Made by a program: the position numbers and the translations under genes
In this document: positions 37,811 through 47,571 of the stretch, one piece after another
How positions within the stretch are numbered: position 1 is the stretch's first letter
How the letters are laid out: the number at the start of each line of letters is the position of its first letter
Assembly: GCF_021601385.1 (NCBI RefSeq)
Contig: NZ_BQHO01000002.1
Span: forward strand, 186,001-250,000
DNA: 64,000 nt
Source of the DNA: Pseudomonas parasichuanensis
Lineage (GTDB): Bacteria > Pseudomonadota > Gammaproteobacteria > Pseudomonadales > Pseudomonadaceae
Direction: 5' to 3'
Notes under the pieces: generated by a model
Told to the model about the DNA's origin: nothing
Database searches by the model: none
Seen by the model: the letters and a program-made list of their open reading frames with translations, nothing else

Positions 37811-37894
37811 TTCGCGGGCAAGCCCGCTCCCACAGGGGCGGCGCCACGCTGAACAGCTGCGCTGTACCTGTGGGAGCGGGCTTGCCCGCGAAAA
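37811..37894. repeat. REP element pair
   Basis: TTCGCGGGCAAGCCCGCTCC and its mirror are separated by about 40 bp between the gdhA promoter and ettA. Confidence 0.9.
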
Positions 37895-37921
37895 GGCCAC
37901 TGCCACTTTCCAGCCAGGCAC

Positions 37922-37949
37922 AAAAATGGGGCCCCTGAGGGCCCCATTC
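37922..37949 (-). terminator. Terminator after ettA
   Basis: A 10-bp stem AATGGGGCCC/GGGCCCCATT is followed on the minus strand by TTTTG. Confidence 0.85.
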
Positions 37950-37968
37950 TTGTGCAACCAAAACCGGC

Positions 37969-39636
37969 TTACTGAGCCAGTTTCTTGTGACGCACACGGT
38001 GCGGCTGGGCAGCGGCATCGCCCAGGCGCTTCTTGCGATCGGCTTCGTACTCGGTGTAGTTGCCTTCGAAGAACACCACGCTCGAATCGTCTTCGTACGC
38101 CAGGATGTGGGTGGCCACACGGTCCAGGAACCAACGATCGTGAGAGATCACGATGGCCGCGCCCGGGAAGTCCAGCAGGGCTTCTTCCAGCGAACGCAGG
38201 GTCTCGACATCGAGGTCGTTGGACGGTTCGTCGAGCAGCAGGACGTTGCCGCCCTCTTTCAAGGTCAGGGCCAGGTGCAGGCGGCCACGCTCACCACCGG
38301 ACAGGTCCTTGACGAACTTCTGCTGGTCGCCACCTTTGAAGTTGAAACGGCCGACGTAGGTGCGCGACGGGATCTCGTAGTTGCCGATCTTGATCATGTC
38401 GGAGCCATCGGACACCTGCTGGAACACGGTCTTGCCACCGTCCAGGTCCTCACGGCTCTGGTCGACGCAGGCCAGTTGCACGGTTTCGCCGATCTCGATG
38501 CTGCCCGAGTCCGGCTGCTCCTTGCCCATCAGCATGCGGAACAGGGTCGACTTACCGGCACCGTTACCACCGATCACGCCGACGATGGCGCCTTTAGGCA
38601 TGGCGAACGACAGGTTGTCGATCAGCACGCGGTCGCCGTAGCCTTTGGTGACGTTCTTGAACTCGATGACCTTGTCGCCCAGGCGCGGGCCGGCCGGGAT
38701 GTAGATTTCGTTGGTCTCGGAACGCTTCTGGAACTCCTGCGACTGCATCTCTTCGAAGCGCTGCAGACGAGCCTTGGATTTGGACTGGCGGGCCTTGGCG
38801 CCTTTGCGCACCCACTCCAGTTCCTCTTTCATGGCCTTCTCGTGGGCGCTCTGCTGCTTGGATTCCTGGGCCAGACGGTCCGACTTGGCCTCCAGCCAGC
38901 CCGAGTAGTTGCCTTCGTACGGGATGCCGGCGCCGCGGTCCAGTTCGAGGATCCAGCCGGCGACGTTGTCGAGGAAGTAACGGTCGTGGGTGATCGCCAC
39001 CACGGTGCCGGGGAAGTCGTGCAGGAAGCGCTCAAGCCAAGCCACCGAGTCGGCGTCCAGGTGGTTGGTCGGTTCGTCCAGCAGCAGCATGTCGGGGGCC
39101 GACAGCAGCAGGCGGCACAGGGCCACGCGGCGCTTTTCGCCACCGGACAGGTGCTCGATCTTCGCATCCCAGGCCGGCAGGCGCAGGGCGTCGGCGGCGA
39201 CGTCCAGCTGGCGCTCCAGGTTGTGGCCGTCGGCGGCCTGCAGGATGGCTTCGAGCTTGGCCTGTTCGGCGGCCAGCTTGTCGAAGTCGGCGTCCGGGTC
39301 GGCGTAGGCGGCGTAAACCTCATCCAGGCGGGCCTGGGCGTCCTTGATCACGCTGACCGCTTCCTCGACCACCTCACGCACGGTCTTGGTGGGGTCCAGC
39401 TGCGGCTCCTGGGGCAGGTAGCCGACGTTGATGTCGGGCATCGGACGGGCTTCGCCGTCGAATTCCTTGTCGACGCCCGCCATGATGCGCAGCAGCGTCG
39501 ATTTACCCGCGCCGTTCAGGCCAAGCACGCCAATCTTGGCGCCCGGGAAGAACGACAGGGAAATATTCTTGAGAATTTCCCGCTTCGGCGGCACGACCTT
39601 GCTCAGCCGATGCATGGTGTAGACGTATTGAGCCAA
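37969..39636 (-). CDS. ettA: Energy-dependent translational throttle ABC-F protein
   Basis: A 555-residue ABC-F protein with no membrane part. ABC1 has GLNGAGKST and LSGGEKRRVALCR; ABC2 has GGNGAGKST and LSGGERGRLHLA. Between them lies the charged P-site tRNA-interaction linker (EWVRKGAKARQSKSKARLQRFEE). It binds the ribosomal E site and gates the first elongation steps according to ATP/ADP. The best start is TTG 39636, with GAGGG seven bases before it and a product beginning AQYVYTMHRLSK. An earlier TTG at 39642 is too close to the ribosome-binding site. Confidence 0.94.
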   Translation of the reverse strand: MAQYVYTMHRLSKVVPPKREILKNISLSFFPGAKIGVLGLNGAGKSTLLRIMAGVDKEFDGEARPMPDINVGYLPQEPQLDPTKTVREVVEEAVSVIKDAQARLDEVYAAYADPDADFDKLAAEQAKLEAILQAADGHNLERQLDVAADALRLPAWDAKIEHLSGGEKRRVALCRLLLSAPDMLLLDEPTNHLDADSVAWLERFLHDFPGTVVAITHDRYFLDNVAGWILELDRGAGIPYEGNYSGWLEAKSDRLAQESKQQSAHEKAMKEELEWVRKGAKARQSKSKARLQRFEEMQSQEFQKRSETNEIYIPAGPRLGDKVIEFKNVTKGYGDRVLIDNLSFAMPKGAIVGVIGGNGAGKSTLFRMLMGKEQPDSGSIEIGETVQLACVDQSREDLDGGKTVFQQVSDGSDMIKIGNYEIPSRTYVGRFNFKGGDQQKFVKDLSGGERGRLHLALTLKEGGNVLLLDEPSNDLDVETLRSLEEALLDFPGAAIVISHDRWFLDRVATHILAYEDDSSVVFFEGNYTEYEADRKKRLGDAAAQPHRVRHKKLAQ

Positions 39637-39798
39637 AACCAAGCCCTCTATCAGATAGGTAAAGACATCGACGTACGCCCGAGGCGGTTGCCCGGGGGAT
39701 GTGTTTACGGGGTGTCATTGAACAAAGTGGGCCATTCTACGCCAAGTCGTGGCGTTGCACAGATGGGGTAGATGGCAGGCAGGGGCCGCTTTGCGGCT

Positions 39799-39858
39799 AT
39801 CGCGGAGCAAGCCCGCTCCCACGGTCATGCTTGTAGGAGCGGGATTACCCTACGATGA
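39799..39858. repeat. REP-like pair
   Basis: ATCGCGGAGCAAGCCCGCTC and the partly decayed mirror GTAGGAGCGGGATTACCC. Confidence 0.7.
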
Positions 39859-39864
39859 GGGGCC

Positions 39865-40275
39865 TCAGACGTGCGACTGCCTGGCCTTGCCACGCGGCAG
39901 GCGGCAACGGTCCGACTGCTCGGCCAGGCGTGCGGCCCAGGCCGACTTGACGCTGAAGCCGCCGCTGCGGGCAGGCTTTTCAACAGCCTTGGCGGCCGGT
40001 TTGCTCGCAACCTTGGCGGGTGCGGCAGGTTTGACTACAGCTTGCGCGGCCACCTCGGCGACAGGCTCGGCAGCGGCCTTGGCGGCCTTGGCCGACTTGC
40101 GCAGCTCAGCCAGCGACGGCGTCTTGTTCAGGTTGGCAGCCGCCGCGTCCGGCTTGGCCAGCGAGCGCTGGCAGGTCTTGCAGGATACGTCCTCGGCCGC
40201 GGCAGTGCTGACCAGGGTCTGACTGCTGCGCCCGCAAGCGGAATCCAGACCATTGGTGGAATAGTGGGTAACCAA
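39865..40275 (-). CDS. Ala/Lys-rich hypothetical protein with N-terminal Cys motif
   Basis: A 136-residue basic protein. The N-terminus has three cysteines (SACGRSS and VSCKTCQRS), a possible small metal site. The middle and end are a low-complexity Ala-Lys-Pro-Val region (AKAAKAAAEPVAEVAAQAVV), as in histone-H1-like pseudomonad proteins. It may bind nucleic acid. The start is a TTG at 40275 behind GTAAGG. Confidence 0.6.
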   Translation of the reverse strand: MVTHYSTNGLDSACGRSSQTLVSTAAAEDVSCKTCQRSLAKPDAAAANLNKTPSLAELRKSAKAAKAAAEPVAEVAAQAVVKPAAPAKVASKPAAKAVEKPARSGGFSVKSAWAARLAEQSDRCRLPRGKARQSHV

Positions 40276-40511
40276 AACCTTACTTCTCCGATGCGTTGAC
40301 TATGAAGCGGCCTGCATTCTCGCACAGGATGCAGGGGCTTGCCGAACCGGCATGACCGGCTGCGCTCACACCCACTGGCACTTTGCCATGTTTGAAGGCA
40401 TGCTAGGCGGCTTCACATAAGCGGCTTATAGTGCGCCCGACGGCTTGCCTGGCCACGGCATGCGCCGTGCATGCGCCCTCCCTGCCGTCAGCCCAATCGC
40501 AGGACCAACGC

Positions 40512-43500
40512 TTGACCAATCTCACGCATCCGTCACCCCTGCGCCCCGCTGCTGCCAAGGCCGGCACACATCTGCGTGGCTCACTGAAAGGGGCGCTGGC
40601 CCTGCTGGCGCTGGTGTTGCTGGGCCTGCTGCTGTGGCAACTGTTCACCCAGTTTCGCCACACCCAGGCCGACCTTCGCCAGCAAAGCCTGACGACCAGC
40701 GCGGAACTGGCCGACCATCTGAGCCTGAACATGGCGCTCAAGGCACAGCAAGCGCTGAACCTGGTCCAGCCCTACGTCAAAACCCCGGCGCCTGCCGCCC
40801 TGCCGACCCTGCTCGAAACATTGCAGGCTCGCCTGCCTGCCCTGCAGCAAGTGGCCTGGCTGGACAGCAATGGCCAGACCTTGGCCGACACCCAGGCCGC
40901 CAGTCACGACCGCCCTTTGATTGACGAGCTGCTGCAACTGAACCAGGGGCGCGCCTTCTTCTATACCAACGCCCCGGACAACAAGATTATCTACCTGCTG
41001 CTGCGCCAGCCCGCCGAGCAGGACCGCGGCTACTGGCTGCTGCGCATGAGCCCCGACTACTACAAAGAGCTGGCCCAGCACCTGGATGGTCACGGCCAGC
41101 CGTTGTGGTTGCTGGAGAACAGCCGCAACGGCGAGGTGATCGAGCGCCACGGCCCGACCGCCACCAGCGACGAGCCGCTGCAGAGCGTGATGCTGGCCTA
41201 CATCGACAACAGCAGCTGGCAGCTGCGCGGCCTGTTCGACGCAGGCCTGGCCCGTGGCAAGTTGCTCCCGGCGCTGATCGGCAAATGCGTGCTGGTGCTG
41301 TTCTGCGCCTTGCTACCGGTGCTGGCACTGATCAACATGCGCCGCCGCCAGCGTGCCCTGCAGGAAGACCGCCGGCGCTACCAGGAAATCTTCGAGGGCA
41401 GCGGTGTCGCCCTGTGCGTGCTCGATCTCTCCAGCCTGCCCGGCCAGCTCGACCGTTACCACCTGCGCAACCGCGCCGCGCTCAAGCACAGCCTGGCCCT
41501 GGACCCGAACCTGCGCCGCTCGCTGCTGGCCGAGCTGAAGATCACTGAAATCAACCAGGTCGCCCGTCAGTTGCTCAACGTCGAGTGCAATGAAGGCGCC
41601 TGGCAGCGCCTGATCGACGGCAGCGGCAATGGCCTCGACAGCGTTGGCATGCAACTGATCGACGCGCTGATCGAGGAACGCAGCCAGCTCGAACTGGAAG
41701 TGCGCCTGCCAGCCCCCCTGGGCGGCGAGCTGCACCTGTGGCTGATGGTGCGCCTGCCGCAGCAACGCCGCGACTACCAGGCGGTAATCCTGAGCATCAG
41801 CGACATCACCAGCCGCAAGCAGGTGGAGCTGTCGCTGCTCGAACGCGAGAGCTTCTGGTCGGACGTGGTCCGCACCGTGCCCGACCAGCTTTACGTGCAG
41901 GACGTGTACAGCCAGCGGATGATCTTCAGCAATCGCCACCTCGGCCAGACCCTGGGCTACGACCGCGCCGAGCTTGCGCAGATGGGCGAACGTTTCTGGG
42001 AGCTGTTGCTGCACCCCGAGGATGCCGAGCATTACCAAGCACTGCGCCGGCAACAACTGGACAGCAACCGTGAACAGTCGTTGCACTGCCAACTGCGTTT
42101 CCGCCACCGCGACGGCGGCTGGCGCTGCTACGAAATTCGCGAGCAAGTACTGACCCGCGACAGCGACGGCCTGATCACCCGCATCATCGGTATCGGCAAG
42201 GACGTCACCGTGCAGATCGAGGCCAGCGAGTCGCTGCGCGACAGCGAGCAGCGCTACCGCATGCTCGCCGAAAGCATCAGCGACGTGATCTTCTCCACCG
42301 ACAGCCTGCTGCAGCTCAACTACGTCAGCCCTTCGGTGCAGGCGGTACTCGGCTACGAGGCCGACTGGATCTTCGCCAACGGCTGGCAATCGGTCGTCGC
42401 CAACCCGGCCCAGCTCACTGGCGTCTATGGCCTGATGGAGCGGGTCAGCAAGGCCCTCGGCGACCAGCAGCAGCTGGCCCATCTGCGCACCACCCTGCCC
42501 ACGCAACTGTTCCTGTTCGACTGCCTGCGCGCCGACGGCCGCAAGATCCCCATCGAGCTGCGCCTGGTGCTGGTGTGGGACGAGCATGAGCGCTTCGAGG
42601 GCGTGCTTGGCGTCGGCCGCGACATCAGCCAGCAGCGCCGTGCCGAGAAGGACCTGCGCATGGCGGCGACGGTGTTCGAGCACTCTACCTCGGCGATCCT
42701 GATTACCGACCCGGCCGGCTACATCGTCCAGGCCAACGAGGCGTTCAGCCGGGTCAGCGGCTATGCGGTCGCCGAAGTGCTCGACCAGTTGCCGGGCATG
42801 CTCACCGTCGAACACCAGCAAGATGCCCACCTGGGCTACGTGCTCAAGCAGCTCAACCAGCGCGGCAGCTGGGAGGGCGAAGTGTTCCTCAAGCGCCGCA
42901 ACGGCGAACATTATCCGGCCTGGGTCGGCATCACCGCGGTACTCGACGACGAAGGCGACCTGGCCAGTTACGTGTGCTTCTTCACCGACATCAGCGAGCG
43001 CAAGGCCAGCGAACAGCGCATCCACCGCCTGGCCTACTACGACGCCCTCACCCACCTGCCCAACCGCACGCTGTTCCAGGACCGCCTGTACACCGCCCTG
43101 CAGCAGGCGGAGCGGCAAAAGGCCTGGGTGGTGCTGATGTTCCTCGACCTCGACCGTTTCAAGCCGATCAACGACTCCCTCGGCCACGCCGCGGGCGATC
43201 GCATGCTCAAGGACATGGCCGAGCGCCTGCTGGCCTGCGTCGACGACGACGACACCGTGGCGCGCATGGGGGGCGATGAATTCACCCTGCTGCTGCAGCC
43301 CAGGGCTACCCGCGAACTGGCGCTCAACCGCGCCATCCATGTTGCCGAGAACATCCTCGGCAGCCTGGTGACCCCGTTCGTGCTGGAGAACCGCGAGTTC
43401 TTCGTCACCGCCAGCATCGGCATCGCCCTCAGCCCACAGGACGGCAGCGAGCTGAGCCAGTTGATGAAGAACGCCGACACCGCCATGTACCACGCCAAGG

Positions 43501-44342
43501 AGCGCGGCAAGAACAACTTCCAGTTCTACCAGGCGGACATGAACGCCAGCGCCCTGGAGCGCCTGGAGCTGGAGAGCGACCTGCGCCACGCCCTGGAGCA
43601 GAACGAGTTCATCCTCTATTACCAGCCGCAGTTCAGCGGCGACGGCAAGCGCCTGACCGGCGCCGAGGCGCTGCTGCGCTGGCGCCACCCGACCCGTGGC
43701 CTGGTACCGCCGGGCGACTTCATCCCGGTGATCGAGGAACTGGGGCTGGTGGTGGACGTCGGCGACTGGGTGCTGCGCGAGGCCAGCCGCCAGCTCAAGG
43801 CCTGGCATGTGGCCAAGGTGCGGGTGCCGAAAGTGTCGGTGAACATCTCTGCCCGGCAGTTCTCCGATGGCCAGCTTGGCACGCGCATCGCCACCATCCT
43901 GGAAGAGACCGGCCTGCCGCCGGCATGCCTGGAGCTGGAACTGACCGAAAGCATCCTGATGCGCGAGGTCCACGAGGCCATGCAGATCCTCGACAGCCTC
44001 AAGAACCTTGGCCTGAGCATCGCGGTAGACGACTTCGGCACCGGTTACTCGTCGCTCAACTACCTCAAGCAGTTCCCCATCGACGTGTTGAAGATCGACC
44101 GCACCTTCGTCGATGGCTTGCCCGAAGGCGAACAGGACGCGCAGATCGCCCGGGCGATCATCGCCATGGCCCACAGCCTCAACCTGGCGGTGATCGCCGA
44201 AGGTGTGGAGACCCATGAGCAACTGGAATTCCTGCGCGAGCATGGGTGCGACGAGGTGCAGGGCTACCTGTTCGGCCGGCCGATGCCGGCCAACCAGTTC
44301 GAGGCGCAGTTCAGCAACGAGACGTTGTTCATGTTCCAGTAA
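40512..44342 (+). CDS. morA: MorA-type diguanylate cyclase/phosphodiesterase with PAS domains
   Basis: A protein of about 1276 residues. Two membrane segments (LKGALALLALVLLGLLLWQLF near residue 30; LVLFCALLPVLALI near 265) enclose a periplasmic sensor. Several PAS/PAC domains follow (about 300-850). A GGDEF domain with an intact MGGDEF and an EAL domain with EALLRW, NISARQFSD and DDFGTGYSS come next. Both c-di-GMP synthesis and hydrolysis motifs look functional. MorA controls motility and biofilm in P. putida. TTG 40512 follows CAGGA; a GTG at 40431 is in frame. It lies before glyA, as in P. aeruginosa by my recollection. Confidence 0.9.
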   Translation: MTNLTHPSPLRPAAAKAGTHLRGSLKGALALLALVLLGLLLWQLFTQFRHTQADLRQQSLTTSAELADHLSLNMALKAQQALNLVQPYVKTPAPAALPTLLETLQARLPALQQVAWLDSNGQTLADTQAASHDRPLIDELLQLNQGRAFFYTNAPDNKIIYLLLRQPAEQDRGYWLLRMSPDYYKELAQHLDGHGQPLWLLENSRNGEVIERHGPTATSDEPLQSVMLAYIDNSSWQLRGLFDAGLARGKLLPALIGKCVLVLFCALLPVLALINMRRRQRALQEDRRRYQEIFEGSGVALCVLDLSSLPGQLDRYHLRNRAALKHSLALDPNLRRSLLAELKITEINQVARQLLNVECNEGAWQRLIDGSGNGLDSVGMQLIDALIEERSQLELEVRLPAPLGGELHLWLMVRLPQQRRDYQAVILSISDITSRKQVELSLLERESFWSDVVRTVPDQLYVQDVYSQRMIFSNRHLGQTLGYDRAELAQMGERFWELLLHPEDAEHYQALRRQQLDSNREQSLHCQLRFRHRDGGWRCYEIREQVLTRDSDGLITRIIGIGKDVTVQIEASESLRDSEQRYRMLAESISDVIFSTDSLLQLNYVSPSVQAVLGYEADWIFANGWQSVVANPAQLTGVYGLMERVSKALGDQQQLAHLRTTLPTQLFLFDCLRADGRKIPIELRLVLVWDEHERFEGVLGVGRDISQQRRAEKDLRMAATVFEHSTSAILITDPAGYIVQANEAFSRVSGYAVAEVLDQLPGMLTVEHQQDAHLGYVLKQLNQRGSWEGEVFLKRRNGEHYPAWVGITAVLDDEGDLASYVCFFTDISERKASEQRIHRLAYYDALTHLPNRTLFQDRLYTALQQAERQKAWVVLMFLDLDRFKPINDSLGHAAGDRMLKDMAERLLACVDDDDTVARMGGDEFTLLLQPRATRELALNRAIHVAENILGSLVTPFVLENREFFVTASIGIALSPQDGSELSQLMKNADTAMYHAKERGKNNFQFYQADMNASALERLELESDLRHALEQNEFILYYQPQFSGDGKRLTGAEALLRWRHPTRGLVPPGDFIPVIEELGLVVDVGDWVLREASRQLKAWHVAKVRVPKVSVNISARQFSDGQLGTRIATILEETGLPPACLELELTESILMREVHEAMQILDSLKNLGLSIAVDDFGTGYSSLNYLKQFPIDVLKIDRTFVDGLPEGEQDAQIARAIIAMAHSLNLAVIAEGVETHEQLEFLREHGCDEVQGYLFGRPMPANQFEAQFSNETLFMFQ

Positions 44343-44355
44343 GTCGATGTCGGCA

Positions 44356-44463
44356 GTCCTGTGGAAGCGGGTTTATCGAAGCGTCGAACCGCCGCGAACA
44401 CCGGCGAAGCCGGTGCCATGCACCGCGCTGGCTGCTTCGCGGGTAACCCCCTCCCACAGGGTC
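44356..44463. repeat. Decayed REP pair
   Basis: Outer arms CTGTGGAAGCGGGTTTATC and GGGTAACCCCCTCCCACAG surround an inner ACCGGCGAAGCCGGT hairpin. The remaining gap up to glyA holds its promoter. Confidence 0.55.
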
Positions 44464-44652
44464 GGCGGCGCGGCGCAGGTCCGCCTTGAAAAACGGACCT
44501 TTGAGTCAACTCCTCCACCCCGCCCAGCCCAGTCACCACGCGGCCTGCAACATGAGCCCCATTGGTCCGCGACTTGATGCCACTTCATATGCCAGGCGCG
44601 AATCAATCGGTTAGAATGCCCCCCCAATCCAGCCCGATCCTTGAGGACCGCC

Positions 44653-45906
44653 ATGTTCAGCCGTGATTTGACCATTGCCAAGTACGACGCCGAGCTCTTC
44701 GAAGCCATGCAGCAAGAAGCCCTGCGCCAGGAAGAGCATATCGAGCTGATCGCTTCGGAAAACTACACTAGCCCCGCCGTCATGGAAGCCCAGGGTTCGG
44801 TACTGACCAACAAGTACGCCGAAGGCTACCCAGGCAAGCGCTACTACGGTGGTTGCGAGTACGTCGACGTGGTCGAGCAACTGGCCATCGACCGCGCCAA
44901 AGAACTGTTCGGCGCCGACTACGCCAACGTCCAGCCGCACGCCGGCTCCCAGGCCAACGCCGCCGTCTACCTGGCGCTGCTGTCGGCCGGTGACACCATC
45001 CTGGGCATGAGCCTGGCCCACGGTGGCCACCTGACCCACGGTGCTTCGGTAAGCTCGTCGGGCAAGCTGTACAACGCCATCCAGTACGGCATCGACGGCA
45101 ACGGCCTGATCGACTACGACGAAGTCGAGCGCCTGGCGGTCGAGCACAAGCCGAAGATGATCGTTGCCGGCTTCTCGGCCTACTCGCAGGTACTGGACTT
45201 CGCCCGCTTCCGCGAAATCGCCGACAAGGTCGGTGCCTACCTGTTCGTCGACATGGCCCACGTTGCCGGCCTGGTTGCCGCTGGCGTATACCCGAACCCG
45301 GTGCCGTTCGCCGACGTGGTCACCACCACTACCCACAAGACCTTGCGCGGTCCACGTGGCGGCCTGATCCTGGCCCGTGCCAACGCCGACATCGAGAAGA
45401 AGCTGAACTCCGCCGTCTTCCCAGGCGCCCAGGGCGGCCCGCTGGAGCACGTCATCGCCGCCAAGGCGATCTGCTTCAAGGAAGCCCTGCAGCCTGAGTT
45501 CAAGGCTTACCAGCAGCAAGTGGTGAAGAACGCCCAGGCCATGGCCTCGGTGTTCATCGAGCGCGGTTTCGACGTGGTTTCCGGCGGCACCCAGAACCAC
45601 CTGTTCCTGCTGTCGCTGATCAAGCAGGAAATCTCCGGTAAGGACGCCGACGCAGCCCTGGGCAAGGCCTTCATCACCGTCAACAAGAACTCGGTACCGA
45701 ACGACCCACGTTCGCCGTTCGTCACCTCGGGCCTGCGCTTCGGCACCCCGGCCGTGACCACTCGTGGCTTCAAAGAAGCCGAGTGCAAAGAGCTGGCCGG
45801 CTGGATCTGCGACATCCTGGCTGACCTGAACAACGAAGCGGTGATCGACGCCGTGCGTGAGAAGGTCAAGGCCATCTGCAAGAAGCTGCCGGTGTACGGC
45901 AACTGA
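44653..45906 (+). CDS. glyA: Serine hydroxymethyltransferase
   Basis: A 417-residue PLP enzyme. Key motifs are [48 protein letters not shown] (the Lys that binds PLP) and [16 protein letters not shown]. It converts serine and tetrahydrofolate to glycine and methylene-tetrahydrofolate. GAGG precedes ATG 44653; the ORF is open to 44641. It is monocistronic with a strong terminator. Confidence 0.97.
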   Translation: MFSRDLTIAKYDAELFEAMQQEALRQEEHIELIASENYTSPAVMEAQGSVLTNKYAEGYPGKRYYGGCEYVDVVEQLAIDRAKELFGADYANVQPHAGSQANAAVYLALLSAGDTILGMSLAHGGHLTHGASVSSSGKLYNAIQYGIDGNGLIDYDEVERLAVEHKPKMIVAGFSAYSQVLDFARFREIADKVGAYLFVDMAHVAGLVAAGVYPNPVPFADVVTTTTHKTLRGPRGGLILARANADIEKKLNSAVFPGAQGGPLEHVIAAKAICFKEALQPEFKAYQQQVVKNAQAMASVFIERGFDVVSGGTQNHLFLLSLIKQEISGKDADAALGKAFITVNKNSVPNDPRSPFVTSGLRFGTPAVTTRGFKEAECKELAGWICDILADLNNEAVIDAVREKVKAICKKLPVYGN

Positions 45907-45925
45907 TCGGCGGTTGCCTGATGTG

Positions 45926-45956
45926 AAAAAGCCCGGCTTGATGCCGGGCTTTTTTG
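45926..45956 (+). terminator. Terminator after glyA
   Basis: AAAAAGCCCGGC TTGAT GCCGGGCTTTTTT, a perfect stem with a T run. Confidence 0.95.
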
Positions 45957-46046
45957 TGGGTGCTTGGCGAGCGTCATGCGGCGCTCGACCTCATGGGCAA
46001 AACAACTGTCACGGCACACAGCTAGTGGTCTCCACGCCAATCCCGG

Positions 46047-46226
46047 TCAATAACTGCGCGAGTCCAGGCGTTGTGAGGCTACGTCGAGTATTGATGCATG
46101 ACAGCGCTTGATGGTTTGTATCAGCTGCCAGATGAGCACCCGTTTCAACGCTGGCCCCAACACCGCCTCAGCCAAACCCTCTTCCAAAAGGAAGTCATCG
46201 AAATTTGACCCGATGTGACGATTCAT
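46047..46226 (-). pseudogene. Remnant of an XRE/HigA-type antitoxin gene
   Basis: The first 40 or so residues (NRHIGSNFDDFLLEEGLAEA, then LGPALKRVLIWQLIQTIKR) match the start of XRE-family antitoxins of the form MNxHIGSSFDDFLxEEG...AIKRVxAWQ. The helix-turn-helix that should follow is missing and the frame ends after unrelated residues. No toxin gene is seen beside it. It is a scar of a lost toxin-antitoxin locus between glyA and the yjiA-like gene. Confidence 0.65.
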
Positions 46227-46289
46227 TTGACCCACTCTCACGAAGACATTGAGGCGGAGAAAATGCCGCCATAAGACGGCATTAACAAG

Positions 46290-47282
46290 TCAGACGCTTC
46301 TGACTGCCCCATCACTCAAAGCCTCGAAACCTGCCCGGATCTTCTCCTCTGGCAGCTCATCGCCGATAAACACCATCACGCTTTCTCGTCCCTCGCCTTC
46401 CTTCCACTCGGCATCCCAGTCAAAGCCGTACAGCTTGAGCACTCCCTGGAACACCAAACGGCGATCTTCACCCGCGATACTCAGCACGCCTTTGTAACGC
46501 AGAAGCTGTTTGCCGTGCTCTTCCAGCAACTCGTTCATGAAGTCACTGAGCCGGTCGATGTCCAGCGGTGTATCGGTGCGCAGCACCAGGGTGGCGATGC
46601 GGTCCGGGGTCGCGGGCTTGAGCACCGGGCGCAGGCTCGGTTTCAGGCTGATGCCCAGGTCCGGGTTGAGGTTGAAGCCCCGCACATCGAGCAGTTCGGC
46701 CAAGTCGATACGCCCATGCTCGACCACGCGGATCGCCGCCCGGCCGTTGATGCGGGCCAGGCGCTCGCCCAGGGCCTGCACCGCCGCAGGTTCGGCCAGG
46801 TCTGTCTTGCTCAGCAGCAGGCGGTCGGCAAAGCCGACCTGGGCCTGGGCAATGGCCTGGGTCAGGTGCAGTTCGGCATGCACGGCATCGACCAGGGTGA
46901 TGATGCCGTCGAGCACGTAGCGCTCACGCAGCTCTTCATCGATAAAGAAGGTCTGCGCCACCGGCGCCGGGTCGGCAAGGCCGGTGCACTCGATCACCAG
47001 GCGGTCGAAGGCGATCTCGCCGGCATCCAGGCGCTCCAGCAGCAGGTACAGGGCGCGGGTCAGGTCGCCATGGATGCTGCAGCACACGCAGCCGTTGGCC
47101 AGGGTCATGACCTGTACCGGTTCGTCGCCCAGCAGTTGGCTGTCGATGCCGGCCTCGCTGAACTCGTTTTCGATCACGGCGATCTTCAGGCCGTGCTCGG
47201 CCTTGAGCATGTGTTTGAGCAGGGTGGTCTTGCCGGCGCCGAGGAAGCCGGTCAGCACGGTAACGGGAATCGGCGTTTGCAC
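46290..47282 (-). CDS. yjiA: COG0523 GTPase (YjiA/CobW-like)
   Basis: A 330-residue metal-handling GTPase. Walker A is GFLGAGKTT, the metal-binding GCVCC follows (near residue 65), then the guanine-specific SKTDL, and the C-terminal CobW domain ends in a beta-rich region. It sits last in an operon with a YjiX-like protein and a CstA/BtsT transporter, the same trio as E. coli yjiY-yjiX-yjiA. GTG 47282 is chosen because GGAG lies at the right distance. It probably delivers or inserts a metal, perhaps zinc. Confidence 0.88.
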   Translation of the reverse strand: MQTPIPVTVLTGFLGAGKTTLLKHMLKAEHGLKIAVIENEFSEAGIDSQLLGDEPVQVMTLANGCVCCSIHGDLTRALYLLLERLDAGEIAFDRLVIECTGLADPAPVAQTFFIDEELRERYVLDGIITLVDAVHAELHLTQAIAQAQVGFADRLLLSKTDLAEPAAVQALGERLARINGRAAIRVVEHGRIDLAELLDVRGFNLNPDLGISLKPSLRPVLKPATPDRIATLVLRTDTPLDIDRLSDFMNELLEEHGKQLLRYKGVLSIAGEDRRLVFQGVLKLYGFDWDAEWKEGEGRESVMVFIGDELPEEKIRAGFEALSDGAVRSV

Positions 47283-47360
47283 GCGGTTGTCTCCTGGAGC
47301 TGAAAACGAAAGTGGGAGCCCGGTTGCCCGGGCTCCCACTGATTCACACGTGTCGCGGGT

Positions 47361-47558
47361 TCAACAGCACTTGGGCCCGGACTTGCCACCATAACGCGCT
47401 TCCTGGCGTTCGCGGAAGAACGCCTCGTAGCTCATCACCGGCTTGTCCGGGTGCTTGGTCTGCATGTGCTCGACGTAGTTGTCGTAGTCGGGCATGCCGA
47501 CCATCAGGCGGGCTGCCTGCCCCAGGTACTTACCCAGTCGACTCAAGTCGTTGAACAT
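47361..47558 (-). CDS. YbdD/YjiX family small protein
   Basis: A 65-residue protein ([20 protein letters not shown], then [19 protein letters not shown]) ending KCC, typical of the family always found next to CstA-type transporters. It may assist or regulate the transporter. It begins 13 bp after the transporter stop. Confidence 0.9.
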   Translation of the reverse strand: MFNDLSRLGKYLGQAARLMVGMPDYDNYVEHMQTKHPDKPVMSYEAFFRERQEARYGGKSGPKCC

Positions 47559-47571
47559 CGCGGCATTCCTC

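Noticed and set aside
41313-44243. A 976-codon minus-strand open frame opposite morA
   Set aside because: Antisense shadow; morA carries intact GGDEF and EAL motifs.
45507-46040. A 177-codon minus-strand frame over the glyA end
   Set aside because: Mostly antisense to glyA and crossing its terminator.
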